This document shows positions 8,234 to 15,957 of a stretch of DNA of 19,380 nucleotides, piece after piece (the first letter of the stretch is position 1; each line of letters opens with the position of its first letter). The position numbers and the translations under genes are program-made. The notes below the pieces were generated by a model. The model searched no databases and had not been told where the DNA came from. It was given only the letters and a program-made list of their open reading frames with translations. Location of the stretch: contig JWZX01002925.1 in the NCBI GenBank assembly GCA_001275005.1, forward strand, positions 1 through 19,380, in the 5' to 3' direction. This stretch comes from Chrysochromulina tobinii (Eukaryota; Haptophyta; Prymnesiales; Chrysochromulinaceae).

Positions 8234-8878
8234 ATGGAACTCACGTTGCCGATGAAGGCACTCCTGACAGCAGCAGTCGCACTTGTCGTGCCCGTGATGC
8301 TCCTCGGGCTTCGCCGGGTTGGCGTTGTCAAGGGACTAGGTCTTCCCGAACTGGCCGGCATCGGCGTGCTCATGCACGTTCCCTATCTCCTCGAGCCTGC
8401 CCTCGCCGTCACGATCTCCGTCGCATTGAATATCACGTTGATCTTGCGTATACAGGAGCTGCAAGAGGAGGCCTCCACCATGTCAGGGACTATGCCCACT
8501 GGAGACCAACAGACTGTGAGCGCGGCGATTGCCTACCCGGCTGCGGCTCCACCAGTTGCAGCTCTGCAGGCAACGGCTGCCGCCAGCGACGCGCTCGCAA
8601 CCAACGCGCCGGGGCTCATCGCACGGCTGCAGGAGGCGGCGCCGGGGCTCATCGTGCGGCTGCAGGAGGCGGGCGCCATCTCGGCGGCTGAGGCGGCAAG
8701 CCTCTTTGGTCGGTTGCTGAGCGCGGCATCCGCGCCGCCGGAGGCAGCCGCGGCAGCCGCGGCAGCACCTGTCGCACCGGCCGCATCGGCCGCACCGGCC
8801 GCCCCACGGCCACCAAGGTCGCCGGCTGTGGCTCCGCCTGCACCGGTACCCGCATCGCCTGCGTCTGCCCGCGCCTGA
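8234..8878 (+). CDS. Membrane-anchor ORF, probably exon 1 of a START-domain protein
   Basis: An ATG at 8234 opens a 214-residue frame. Residues 7-25 (MKALLTAAVALVVPVMLLG) and about 36-71 (LPELAGIGVLMHVPYLLEP, then LAVTISVALNITLIL) are hydrophobic and predict two or three membrane segments. Next come two copies of APGLI(A/V)RLQEA and an Ala/Pro-rich linker that dissolves into low complexity before a stop at 8876. The START/SRPBCC ORF follows only 31 bases later in another frame and lacks its own ATG. I therefore infer that the real exon ends before this stop, for example at the GT at 8846, and that this segment anchors the START domain to a membrane. If it is instead a free-standing protein, it is an unknown small membrane protein. 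Confidence 0.6.
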   Translation: MELTLPMKALLTAAVALVVPVMLLGLRRVGVVKGLGLPELAGIGVLMHVPYLLEPALAVTISVALNITLILRIQELQEEASTMSGTMPTGDQQTVSAAIAYPAAAPPVAALQATAAASDALATNAPGLIARLQEAAPGLIVRLQEAGAISAAEAASLFGRLLSAASAPPEAAAAAAAAPVAPAASAAPAAPRPPRSPAVAPPAPVPASPASARA

Positions 8879-8915
8879 GCGCCGTGCCACACAAGATGGG
8901 GCCTCGAGCGTGAAG
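8846..8915 (+). other. Candidate intron joining the membrane anchor to the START domain
   Basis: A donor at 8846 (CACCG|GTACCC) and an acceptor ending at 8915 (GCGTGAAG|CTGCCC) are both in phase 0. They would remove 70 nt including the TGA at 8876 and join the anchor frame to the START frame. A 91-nt alternative (8818-8908) also restores the frame but has a weaker GAG acceptor. The exact boundaries are uncertain. Confidence 0.4.
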
Positions 8916-9986
8916 CTGCCCAAGCTGAGCGCCGCTGAGCTCTCGTCGGTGGCTGCTGGCGAGCTCGTCCTCAAGGCCATCGCCACCGACAAGGGGAATG
9001 AGGGCCTCGCTGTGCAGCGCGTCCAAGCGCCAGCCGATCTCGTCTGGGCGACGATCTTGGATTTCGGCGAATGGCCTCGGATGGTCGACGATGTGGTCGC
9101 GTCCGCAGTGTACGACAAGCAAGGCTGCGACATCAAGGTCAAGATCACGATCGGCGTCGGTCTCCTCAAGATCCACACGTACGTGCACCACGTGCTCGAC
9201 AGAGTGGCTGGAGTGCTCACGTGGAGCCTCGATGCGACCAAATCGAGCGACCTGCTTGCGAACACGGGTTACTGGATCGTCCGCCCTCATGATCTCAATA
9301 GCTGCACCGTCTACTACTCATGCAACGTGCAACTCCGCTCGTGGGCTCCAGGCTGGCTCGACCGTTACATCGCGCGCGAAGGGCTGCCTCGGGCTCTCGG
9401 CTGGCTGAAGCGGGAGGCGGAGGAGCGCGTGGCGGCCGCGCCGCCCGCGCTAGGCAAGCAGATCTCTATCCGGCCGAGCTCCTCATCGCCTGACCTTGCG
9501 GCGCTCGCGTTCCTCGACCCCTCTGGCGGGCTGCATGGGGGGCTACCGGGGGGGCTCGAGCGGCGCCATTCGGGTAAGCGCCCCTCCCTCTCGAAGGTGC
9601 CAACGCCGGGGCGGCGCCTCTCCACCGAGCGCCGTGAGGAGCGCCTCTCCACCGAGGCTGCGGACTCGAGCCCCGTGGCTCGACGGCCGCCGGTGACAGT
9701 CTCGACGGCTACCCTCTCGACGGCTGCCGGCGTAGGGATCCTACCAGTAGGGATGCTCGCGGCCTCGACGCCGTCCACGTCGCCGCACCCGCTGCGTCGA
9801 GAAAGCTCGGCGTCGGATAACTTTTCGTTGGGTCCCTTGGCGACCTGTGGGCTGCTCGAGGCAGGCGTCCAGGCCCTGCGGCGCAGGCAGGGTGCTCATA
9901 CCGGGGACAGCCTGGCGCATCGGCGCACCAGGAGCGAGCTGAACTTGCGTCAGCTCGACTACTCTGATTTTCATGAAGTCTCCTGA
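8910..9986 (+). CDS. START/SRPBCC (polyketide cyclase-like) lipid-binding protein, probably exon 2
   Basis: The open frame gives about 358 residues from the GTG at 8910. No in-frame ATG occurs before residue 58 or so, inside the domain, so a 5' exon is needed; the membrane-anchor ORF at 8234 is the best candidate. Residues ~20-165 match the START-like SRPBCC fold: VQRVQAPADLVWATILDFGEWPRM is the typical opening strand and helix (a ligand-dependent helix-grip fold), then a middle with VKITIGVGLLKIH and VLTWSLDATKSSDL, and a long C-terminal helix (LPRALGWLKREAEERV). The fold binds a hydrophobic ligand such as a lipid or sterol. The last ~190 residues are Ser/Arg/Pro-rich, with RRLSTERREERLSTE repeats resembling phosphorylation sites. 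Ligand unknown. BCP1 follows on the same strand. Confidence 0.72.
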   Translation: MKLPKLSAAELSSVAAGELVLKAIATDKGNEGLAVQRVQAPADLVWATILDFGEWPRMVDDVVASAVYDKQGCDIKVKITIGVGLLKIHTYVHHVLDRVAGVLTWSLDATKSSDLLANTGYWIVRPHDLNSCTVYYSCNVQLRSWAPGWLDRYIAREGLPRALGWLKREAEERVAAAPPALGKQISIRPSSSSPDLAALAFLDPSGGLHGGLPGGLERRHSGKRPSLSKVPTPGRRLSTERREERLSTEAADSSPVARRPPVTVSTATLSTAAGVGILPVGMLAASTPSTSPHPLRRESSASDNFSLGPLATCGLLEAGVQALRRRQGAHTGDSLAHRRTRSELNLRQLDYSDFHEVS

Positions 9987-10186
9987 CACGATATGGCGCC
10001 AGCGCCGCCGGGCGTACATTCATGTAGAGGTCATACAGAGAGTTCGAAGGTTCACAGTCGAGCCGCGCGGCGATTCACAGCTAATTTTCTGCCTCGAGTG
10101 GGGCGACGTTCCGGTCCACCCAGGAATCCAGTCCCTCAGCCTTTGACGCCGTCGGCATTTCGTGGCGAGGCGCGCGCCCTGCCACA

Positions 10187-11212
10187 ATGCCGCCGAAGAA
10201 GCCAAGGAAGCAGGCCGCGGACGCAGCCGCACAGGCTGAAGCCGCGGCTCGTGATGCCAAACGCGAGGAGGTGGAGGAGGAGGACGACGAGGACGACGAG
10301 GACGACGAGGGAGAAGAGGATGATGACGATCGTGAGGCACTCAATCTGGGCACCGAAGATGCGACGGAGCCTCTCTCGATCGATTTTGGCTTCTTTGACC
10401 CGAAGGCATCCGATTTCCATGGCATGCGGGCGCTGCTCTTGAGCGGTACTGCTCTGATGCCCGCTGGCTCCACGTGGGACATTAGCGGTCTGGCGGACGT
10501 GCTGAGTGAGCAGGTCGAGGTTGGCAGCGTGGCGAAGACCATCGGCGAGGGTAGCGAGGAACCCGCCGACGACGACGTGCTTGGCTTCATGTCCGCCGTC
10601 AACCTGCAGGTGCACCGCACCAAGCTCTTCGCACAGGAGATGCGAGCAAGCATGCTGAAGCGATGCCCAGACGCTGGCGCGCGCGAGGAGCTCTCCAGAC
10701 GTTTCGATGACCCGCGCGTGGGTCTGATCGTCTCGGAGCGCATGATCAACCTGCCCGCTGCGCTCGTACCCTCGCTCATCGATTCGCTGCTCCAGGACAT
10801 AGCGTGGGCCGCGGAGAACGCGGAGGACAAGGCCACCCGCGATGCGCTCAACTTTTCCGAACTGCTCCTGATCGCCGCAGTCACGCTCAAGCCTGGCAGT
10901 AGCGCCGGCGGCAACGGGAGCAGCGGTGGCCCGATTGGTGCCGGAGCGAGCAGTAGCGAGGGTGGCGCGAGCGGCGGCGGCAAGCGGCCCAAGAAGCGTG
11001 AGAGGCAGGCCGCAGCGGCGAGTGCACAGGCGGCGTTGTTTGAGACGGTGGAGTTTGTGCGTACGGAGGAAGAGATCCTCGCGGCCACGGCCGAGTGGCA
11101 GGCGCTCCTCAACGGCACAGGGCGCACGCGCCAGATGGTGCTCGCGCTCACGCCGGAGGGCATGCGCCAAGCCATTCCCGCGCTGCACGCTGCGATGGGA
11201 GAGGACGCCTGA
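10187..11212 (+). CDS. BCP1: BCP1/BCCIP family protein
   Basis: The single frame encodes 341 residues from ATG at 10187. A Lys-rich start (MPPKKPRK) is followed by a dense Asp/Glu tract at about residues 27-50, as in yeast Bcp1 and human BCCIP. The conserved core then follows: SIDFGFFDPKASDFHGMRAL, VGSVAKTIGEG, DDDVLGFMSAVNLQVHR and VGLIVSERMINLPAALVP, the last being the family's most recognisable block. A Gly/Ser insert with a basic KRPKKRER stretch at about residues 266-273 could be a nuclear signal. The C-terminal EFVRTEEEILAA strand region is also present. In yeast Bcp1 is a nuclear chaperone for ribosomal protein Rpl23 and acts in export of Mss4; human BCCIP binds BRCA2 and p21. Length and domain order are normal. 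No intron is needed. Confidence 0.9.
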   Translation: MPPKKPRKQAADAAAQAEAAARDAKREEVEEEDDEDDEDDEGEEDDDDREALNLGTEDATEPLSIDFGFFDPKASDFHGMRALLLSGTALMPAGSTWDISGLADVLSEQVEVGSVAKTIGEGSEEPADDDVLGFMSAVNLQVHRTKLFAQEMRASMLKRCPDAGAREELSRRFDDPRVGLIVSERMINLPAALVPSLIDSLLQDIAWAAENAEDKATRDALNFSELLLIAAVTLKPGSSAGGNGSSGGPIGAGASSSEGGASGGGKRPKKRERQAAAASAQAALFETVEFVRTEEEILAATAEWQALLNGTGRTRQMVLALTPEGMRQAIPALHAAMGEDA

Positions 11213-12138
11213 GCCATGCTGAAACATGAGCCACGCTGAGTGGACTTGTGGGATACTCCTCCTCGCCGAGTGGGCGAGGAGCGTCAGTCCACTGCGATTA
11301 TTTCGTTGGAAGGTGGCGGGGGATTTCGACGAACATCAGTCCAGTACAGCAGGTTGATTGCAAGGACGGACTCGCCACGCCCCGTACAGCTCAAATTTTG
11401 CGGTGCGGATTTATCATAGACGTGCACCGTTTTGCGTTGTGTAGAAGCGCGGGTCCAGTTATTTTCCGCATTCCGCGTCTCTCGGACCCACCGCGTTGGC
11501 GGATGGCGCGCCGGCCCGGCGGCCCGCCGGTCGGGGGGGGCGGTCCGGTCGCCGGAACCGCGGAAGGGGCCATCGGCTTTCGGTTTCGCGCCCCCGACGC
11601 AGGCCGCAGCTCTCCTCTGGCTCTGCCACCCCGTCTGGCACCCCAAGGTTGTTGATGTCTGATGAGGGCTTCCTCAGTGTTGACATGCATGTGTGTCCCG
11701 GCTCCCCCGAGCCCCGTGTTTTCTAATTTCTTACCAACTCCGAACTCGCTACACGAGTCTTTTCTTAGGTTGGATTTTATCGAGAACATAACGAGAACCG
11801 GGCCCCGCGCGCGCGGTGGCACCATGACGGGATGAGCGGATGACATGACCGAAAGGAGCCCCCCACAGGACGAGTGGAGGCTTTCCTATCGTTTTTACGA
11901 GAAAGCGAAAGGAGACGTGCGGAGCGGATCCCCGCTTCCGATTTATCAGTCTGAGAAGGGGCTGGGTACCAGACCGACAGACGAGACCCAGGTGCTGGTT
12001 CGTACCGTACGGTTCGACGTTCGTTTCCGCCTTCGGCATGGCCTTCGCCCTTCGGCTTTTATTTACATTTGTAACGGCCCGGCCGTTTTAGCAGTTTTTG
12101 TGAGTTTACACTCCTGGGTCCGGTCAACCATAGGGACC
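11213..12138. other. Intergenic region without a clear gene
   Basis: These 926 bases lie between the convergent ends of BCP1 and the methyltransferase. Near the left end is a two-tier hairpin (separate entry). A very GC-rich patch (11500-11600) is followed by a more AT-balanced stretch (11700-12120) unlike the surrounding coding DNA. Several short ORFs occur on both strands, but none shows a family motif or a convincing composition. It may contain a decayed repeat; I cannot support more. Confidence 0.4.
11239..11293 (+). other. Two-tier hairpin just after BCP1
   Basis: An outer 8-bp stem AGTGGACT/AGTCCACT (11239-11246 with 11286-11293) encloses a perfect 9-bp inner stem CTCCTCGCC/GGCGAGGAG (11259-11267 with 11273-11281) with a 5-nt loop. 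It starts 27 bases after the BCP1 stop, so it would lie in the 3' untranslated RNA. Confidence 0.55.
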
Positions 12139-12879
12139 CTATCTTCCATGGGCACGCCCCGGCGCAGACGCTTTTCTGAGTACGAGCACATGGGAATCGT
12201 GGTCCACGACATTTGTCGGGTTGACGTATTGATGAGCGGGCCTTCGCAAGCTGTCCGCCCATTTCCTGAAGGATGGGTGGCCGACTGCCGTGTCGACGAA
12301 TATTGCATGATTGTTGCTCAAGATGCTGTATGCTGCTTCGCTTGGATCGTGCACCATCGGCACGGAGCCGCTCTCCTCAAGCATGCCTTCGATGATGTAA
12401 TATCCGCCAGGTTTCACGATGGGCCACAAGGTCAACAGCGTCCGCTCCTGGCCTGCTGGCGTGTGGTCGCCATCATCAATCACAATGTCCATCGTGCCAT
12501 GAGCTATCCCAAAGCGCTCCAGAGCCTTGGGATCCTTCGAGCTCCCCAGCAATAGGCGGACGCGCCGCAAGGAGTGGCCACTGGCGTTCAGAAACTCTCG
12601 GGCAGCCGTGAGGGCCGATGCAGAGCGATCGATGGCATGTACCGTCGCACGTGGAAAGTAATCCAGCCACATTGGCACCGATTGCCCATAGAGGACACCG
12701 ACCTCAGTGATGTTTTCCACGACCTCACGCAAAGGGTCGAACAGCATTGCATAGAGGTCTGTGTACTTGTGCTGCTCTCGTCGTTTATCTGTGCCGAATT
12801 GTGACGCAAGCTGCTCGATCCACCGTTCCGCTTTACACGCGCAGGCAGATCCAGCCAGCACGAGAAATTGGATGAGCAT
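12139..12879 (-). CDS. Class I SAM-dependent methyltransferase (MycE/TylF-like), secretory-type N-terminus
   Basis: The single frame encodes 246 residues from an ATG at 12879. The first 15 residues (MLIQFLVLAGSACAC) look like a signal peptide or membrane anchor. The family's N-terminal signature FGTDK...HKYTDLYAMLFDP is followed by SAM-binding motif I in ITEVGVLYGQSVPMW, the acidic strand end VHAIDRS, and the metal/catalytic region DIVIDDGDHTPAGQE. KPGGYYIIEGM corresponds to the usual GGxYxIEDL block, with Asp replaced by Gly. Relatives methylate sugar hydroxyls in macrolides (MycE, TylF) or act on diverse small molecules and glycans. With a secretory N-terminus, a Golgi or ER glycan O-methyltransferase is plausible here. 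The gene is divergent from the RPEL gene, with about 460 bp between starts. Substrate unknown. Confidence 0.82.
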   Translation of the reverse strand: MLIQFLVLAGSACACKAERWIEQLASQFGTDKRREQHKYTDLYAMLFDPLREVVENITEVGVLYGQSVPMWLDYFPRATVHAIDRSASALTAAREFLNASGHSLRRVRLLLGSSKDPKALERFGIAHGTMDIVIDDGDHTPAGQERTLLTLWPIVKPGGYYIIEGMLEESGSVPMVHDPSEAAYSILSNNHAIFVDTAVGHPSFRKWADSLRRPAHQYVNPTNVVDHDSHVLVLRKASAPGRAHGR

Positions 12880-13341
12880 GCACGTTCGTATTTTTGCTGG
12901 CTATAGCATCCGCGGGGAAGCGCCCGAACGACGTTCTGTACGACCGCGCCAGAACCCAGAAGTGCCTCTTGCTTGTGCACCTCCTGTGAACGTTAATGTA
13001 ACACGACAGACGCGACAACCGGTGTATCCGGATAAAAGACGGCTACAAAGTATACCCCGGGGTATGAATACAGAAGTTGGTCCCCATCCCCGGAAGCAGC
13101 GGTGTCAAGTCAGATAATAAATCCGTTGGCTAGCCAAATATTTGAAAGCCGTCGACCCGCCGCAGCCTGCCAGGCCTGCTCTTCGTTGGCGCCGCAGGGC
13201 GGACCCAAGCGGCGCGCAAGCCCGCCGACAGCCCCAATTTAATGACGCGGCAGTGTGCCGGTACTTGACGTGCACCGTGATGCGTGTGAGTGTGCATGTA
13301 TCCGGGGGAGGCTCGTTAGAAATCGCGTCGACGCGGTCAAA
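12880..13341. other. Divergent intergenic region (methyltransferase / RPEL genes)
   Basis: These 462 bases separate two divergent ATGs. I see a GATAAAAG TATA-like element at about 13030-13037 and a 14-bp perfect palindrome ATACCCCGGGGTAT at 13052-13065. The RPEL reading frame stays open upstream of its ATG to about 13255 without another ATG, so the transcript start of that gene is not fixed. No coding signal is convincing. Confidence 0.4.
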
Positions 13342-13848
13342 ATGACTTCAGTTTCGTTCAAAATGAATGACGAAACGCCGAAATCGCGTACTTTCGTGTC
13401 GAAGATTATGGAGGCAAAGACACCCGAGCTGATGCCAACCCGAGCTACGAGGAATCCTTTGGAGAGCCTCCACCTCGGTTCTGTTCTGCTCGAGCTGAAG
13501 CCAAAGCTGGAGCGTCGACCATCACGAGAAGAGGTGCAAATGCGCGGATTGATTAAAAACAATGTGGATGTCGTGCAAGGCACGTTGGCACGTCGTTCAA
13601 TAGCATCTTCTCTCGAGCGGGCCATGCGCACGCGACCATCTTCGACGGATCTGATCGAGTCAGGAGTTATGCAGAGCGAGGGCTCGAATACCGAGGGCAT
13701 ATGGCAATATGAAATGGCCCGACAAAAATGGCTTCCAGCAACATCAAATGAGCCAGCACCTCGGAGACTAGCCAGGCAGTTTGGCTACACATACGGTGGG
13801 TCCGTGCACGTGACGATCCGGGAATCAGATGTGCCCGCAGCTGACTAA
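13342..13848 (+). CDS. RPEL-repeat (actin-binding) protein
   Basis: From the ATG at 13342 the frame encodes 168 residues. Two RPEL repeats are visible. The first, about residues 59-84, reads ELKPKLERRPSREEV followed by RGLIKN. The second, about 98-122, reads SSLERAMRTRPSSTDLIESG. Both keep the R-P-x-x-x-[ED]-[LV] core and the following hydrophobic turn. RPEL motifs bind monomeric G-actin in Phactr and MRTF proteins of animals. The 58 residues before them contain a possible phosphorylation-rich SFKMNDETPKSRTF segment. The tail (WQYEMARQKWLP and beyond) has no known domain; in particular the Phactr PP1-binding tail is not seen. The frame continues upstream to 13255 without ATG, so an extra 5' exon is possible. 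The second repeat is more divergent than the first. Confidence 0.65.
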   Translation: MTSVSFKMNDETPKSRTFVSKIMEAKTPELMPTRATRNPLESLHLGSVLLELKPKLERRPSREEVQMRGLIKNNVDVVQGTLARRSIASSLERAMRTRPSSTDLIESGVMQSEGSNTEGIWQYEMARQKWLPATSNEPAPRRLARQFGYTYGGSVHVTIRESDVPAAD

Positions 13849-14886
13849 CTGTGCACCATGGCTCCCACCCGTGCAGACGAACAGATGCAACCCGCACAGA
13901 CGAACGGGCACAGACGCTACCCAAGCTCGGAGTACTTCTGATCTCTCGTCGAGCGCGCTTACTTCGCGCGGAGTAGGCTTGACAAGATCTAGACTCACCC
14001 ACCGGCACCGCCCTCAGCTCGATCCTCGGCCTAACATCTTTGTAAGGCGCATTGCGCATGCGTGTGGGCATGTGTGTCGAAGCGATATCTATCTCTGATT
14101 CTCTGTATCTCGTCATCTCACATCTGCCTCGAGAAGCGATGGTTTCCGCAGCTTCGGGCGGAGACATTGTATACGGTAAATCTGCATGAACTGTTACTTT
14201 ATTATAGGCTTTCGCCCTTTTTTCCTTTTTTCCCACTCGCCCTCCGCGATCGAACCGACCAAACCCCCCGAAGCTGGTACACGCAACACACTGGCTCAAC
14301 GGACTCTCACAGCCGACACAAGGAGCTTTCCAGCTTACTTACCCGACACGCAGTGGAAGGACTCTCACAGCACACAATCAACGGCGGTGGCGACAGCGGC
14401 GGCGGCGACGGGCCTGCACCACCGCCACCGATGAGCTGTTCCAAGCGGCCTCGTGAAGGGGCGTGGCCTCGCCCCAACCACCCCTCGCGCTGGCTGATTC
14501 TGGCGTGATCAGCGGTAGGACCTCGGCGTCGGGCCGTTCGTACGTGCTACCATCAAAAAGGCTCATCCGCTCGCCTGGTCGATTGCGTGCGGAGGGCCGG
14601 TTGGGATGGCGGCGGCGGCGATGGCGGCGGCGGCGATGGCGGCGGCGACGGCGGCGGCGATGGCGGTCGCGAGTACGTGCACATCTGGTAGTCGCCCAGC
14701 CCTGCCGAGGTAATTGCAACGCCATCGATCTTGACACTGATTTCATTTGCCCAGGTTTGTGTTTTGAGCGTTATAGGATAAAAGCTCCTGCCAGGGCAGC
14801 TTGGCGGCGGTGTCGGCGGGAATGGCGGCGGCGGCGAGGGCGAGGGCGGCGACGGCGGCGGCGAGGGCGGTGGCGGCGACGGCGGT
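13849..14886. other. Intergenic region with two GGC-rich simple-repeat blocks
   Basis: This 1,038-base stretch lies between the RPEL and Nudix genes, which converge on it. It contains GGCGGCGGCGAT-type repeats at 14606-14670 and 14821-14885, the second ending just before the Nudix stop. Between them is a 45-nt segment with intron-like ends (GAG|GTAATT...GCCCAG|GTTTG, 14710-14754, plus strand). A 62-residue minus-strand ORF (14566-14378, MSLFDGSTYERPDAEVLPLI at its start) and a plus-strand Arg-rich ORF occur, but neither can be called a gene from sequence alone. Confidence 0.4.
14606..14670. repeat. GGC/GGCGAT simple-repeat block
   Basis: Imperfect 12-bp units of GGCGGCGGCGAT run through this segment. 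A similar block recurs at 14821-14885. Both lie outside any gene I can support. Confidence 0.85.
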
Positions 14887-15957
14887 TCATTGACGCGCCG
14901 ACTTGAGCGTTGCTGCCACCTGATCGACCCACTGCTTGTGCGACGCGTAGAGGCCGGCGTACCGCTCGTCGGCCTCGTCCACGTCGAGCCAGGTCACATC
15001 AGCAGCGTCATCGCCGGCGTGCAAAGGCAGCAGCGCGCCCATCTCGGCGTCGCAATGGAAGTGGAACGCGGTCGTCTCCATCCACGCATTGTCCGTGTTG
15101 CGCGGGTCGTCGACGTAGCCGCGGTAGACAACTTGGCCGCTCGAAAAGAGGCGGGCGCTGAGCTGCTCGAAGCGCGCGTGCAGCACCGGATCTGCCAAGT
15201 GTTGGCCCGCCTCCTCGGCGAATTCGCGCCGGACTGTCACCGAGACTGACTCGCCCACGTCGACCATGCCGCCCGGCAGCGCCCACGCGCCGCAGTCCCT
15301 TCGCTTGATGGCGACCACTTGGAGGCGCCCACGGCTGCGTTGCCGCCAATGTTGCGCTGCGGCGTGTGTTGCCGCAGGCAGATCGGGCTCCTCTACTGGT
15401 AGGAAGCGCGTCACGATCGGATCGGCCGCATGGTTGGGTCCCCACTTGCCCAGCAGCCCTCGTTCGCACATGCCGGTGCGCCCGCGTGGGTTGCGCGGCC
15501 GCCCGTCAGTGCCTATCTCGATGGGCCCTTCGAAGGATCGGCGAGCGGCCCACACGTCCGGTGCGAGCGCACTAAAGTCGACAGGGTCCGCCCAGCCGCC
15601 CCGCGTCACGTGTGCGTCGTTGGCCAGCACGGGCCCCGCTGTGAAATGCGTGGGCGCGTAGCCGGGCAGCGCGACGGTGAAGGGGACGGCGACGTCAGGC
15701 ACAGGGAAACGTGGCGGGTACTGCGGGTTGGCTTGCGAGCGGGCCGCGGTGTGATGCGGATGGTGCGGATGGTGCGGATGATGCGGATGATGCGGATGGT
15801 GACCGTGCGGTAGCGGCTGTGTTGTCGACCAAAAACCACAATCGTAGCCGTTTGGCTTACGATCGTAGCAGTCGGTGCCTAAGGTGGAGGAGGACTCATC
15901 GCTGTCGCTACCGTCGGTGAGATGGGTTGAGATGGTGTCGTCGAAAGTATCAGACAT
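14887..15957 (-). CDS. NUDT9: NUDT9-like ADP-ribose pyrophosphatase (Nudix hydrolase)
   Basis: The single frame encodes 356 residues from ATG at 15957, close to the ~350 of animal NUDT9. The Nudix box lies at about residues 229-251 and is canonical: GGMVDVGES, then seven residues on, RREFAEEAG (G-x5-E-x7-R-E-F-x-E-E-x-G). The VYRGYVDDPRNTDNAWMETT block that follows is characteristic of NUDT9 and the TRPM2 NUDT9-H domain. Upstream, DIGTDGRPRNPRGRTGM-like sequence (EIGTDGRPRNPRGRTGMCER) and LLGKWGPNHAADPIVTRF are also family hallmarks. The enzyme is expected to hydrolyse ADP-ribose to AMP and ribose 5-phosphate using Mg2+. Because the catalytic REFxEE is intact, it should be active. The N-terminal ~50 residues are acidic and Ser-rich, followed by an unusual His-Pro tract (HGHHPHHPHHPHHPHHPHH). 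There is no clear targeting peptide. Confidence 0.92.
   Translation of the reverse strand: MSDTFDDTISTHLTDGSDSDESSSTLGTDCYDRKPNGYDCGFWSTTQPLPHGHHPHHPHHPHHPHHPHHTAARSQANPQYPPRFPVPDVAVPFTVALPGYAPTHFTAGPVLANDAHVTRGGWADPVDFSALAPDVWAARRSFEGPIEIGTDGRPRNPRGRTGMCERGLLGKWGPNHAADPIVTRFLPVEEPDLPAATHAAAQHWRQRSRGRLQVVAIKRRDCGAWALPGGMVDVGESVSVTVRREFAEEAGQHLADPVLHARFEQLSARLFSSGQVVYRGYVDDPRNTDNAWMETTAFHFHCDAEMGALLPLHAGDDAADVTWLDVDEADERYAGLYASHKQWVDQVAATLKSARQ
15751..15800 (-). repeat. 9-bp repeat encoding His-His-Pro tract
   Basis: GGATG(A/G)TGC units repeat about five times in frame in the Nudix gene. On the minus strand they encode consecutive H-H-P triplets. Third-position A/G variation keeps His in each case. 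Confidence 0.9.

Noticed and set aside
10081-11217. Two long minus-strand ORFs (378 and 363 residues) opposite BCP1
   Set aside because: BCP1 family blocks on the plus strand explain the region; the antisense frames are Ser- or Arg-rich shadows.
12000-12025. Possible tRNA B-box (GGTTCGACG)
   Set aside because: No matching A-box or cloverleaf arms could be folded around it.
11845-12555. 236-residue plus-strand ORF overlapping the methyltransferase
   Set aside because: Its second half is antisense to a clear methyltransferase and its first half has no recognisable motif.
14463-14906. 147-residue Arg-rich plus-strand ORF
   Set aside because: It starts at GTG and most of it is poly-Arg translated from GGC/CGG repeats; no family motif.
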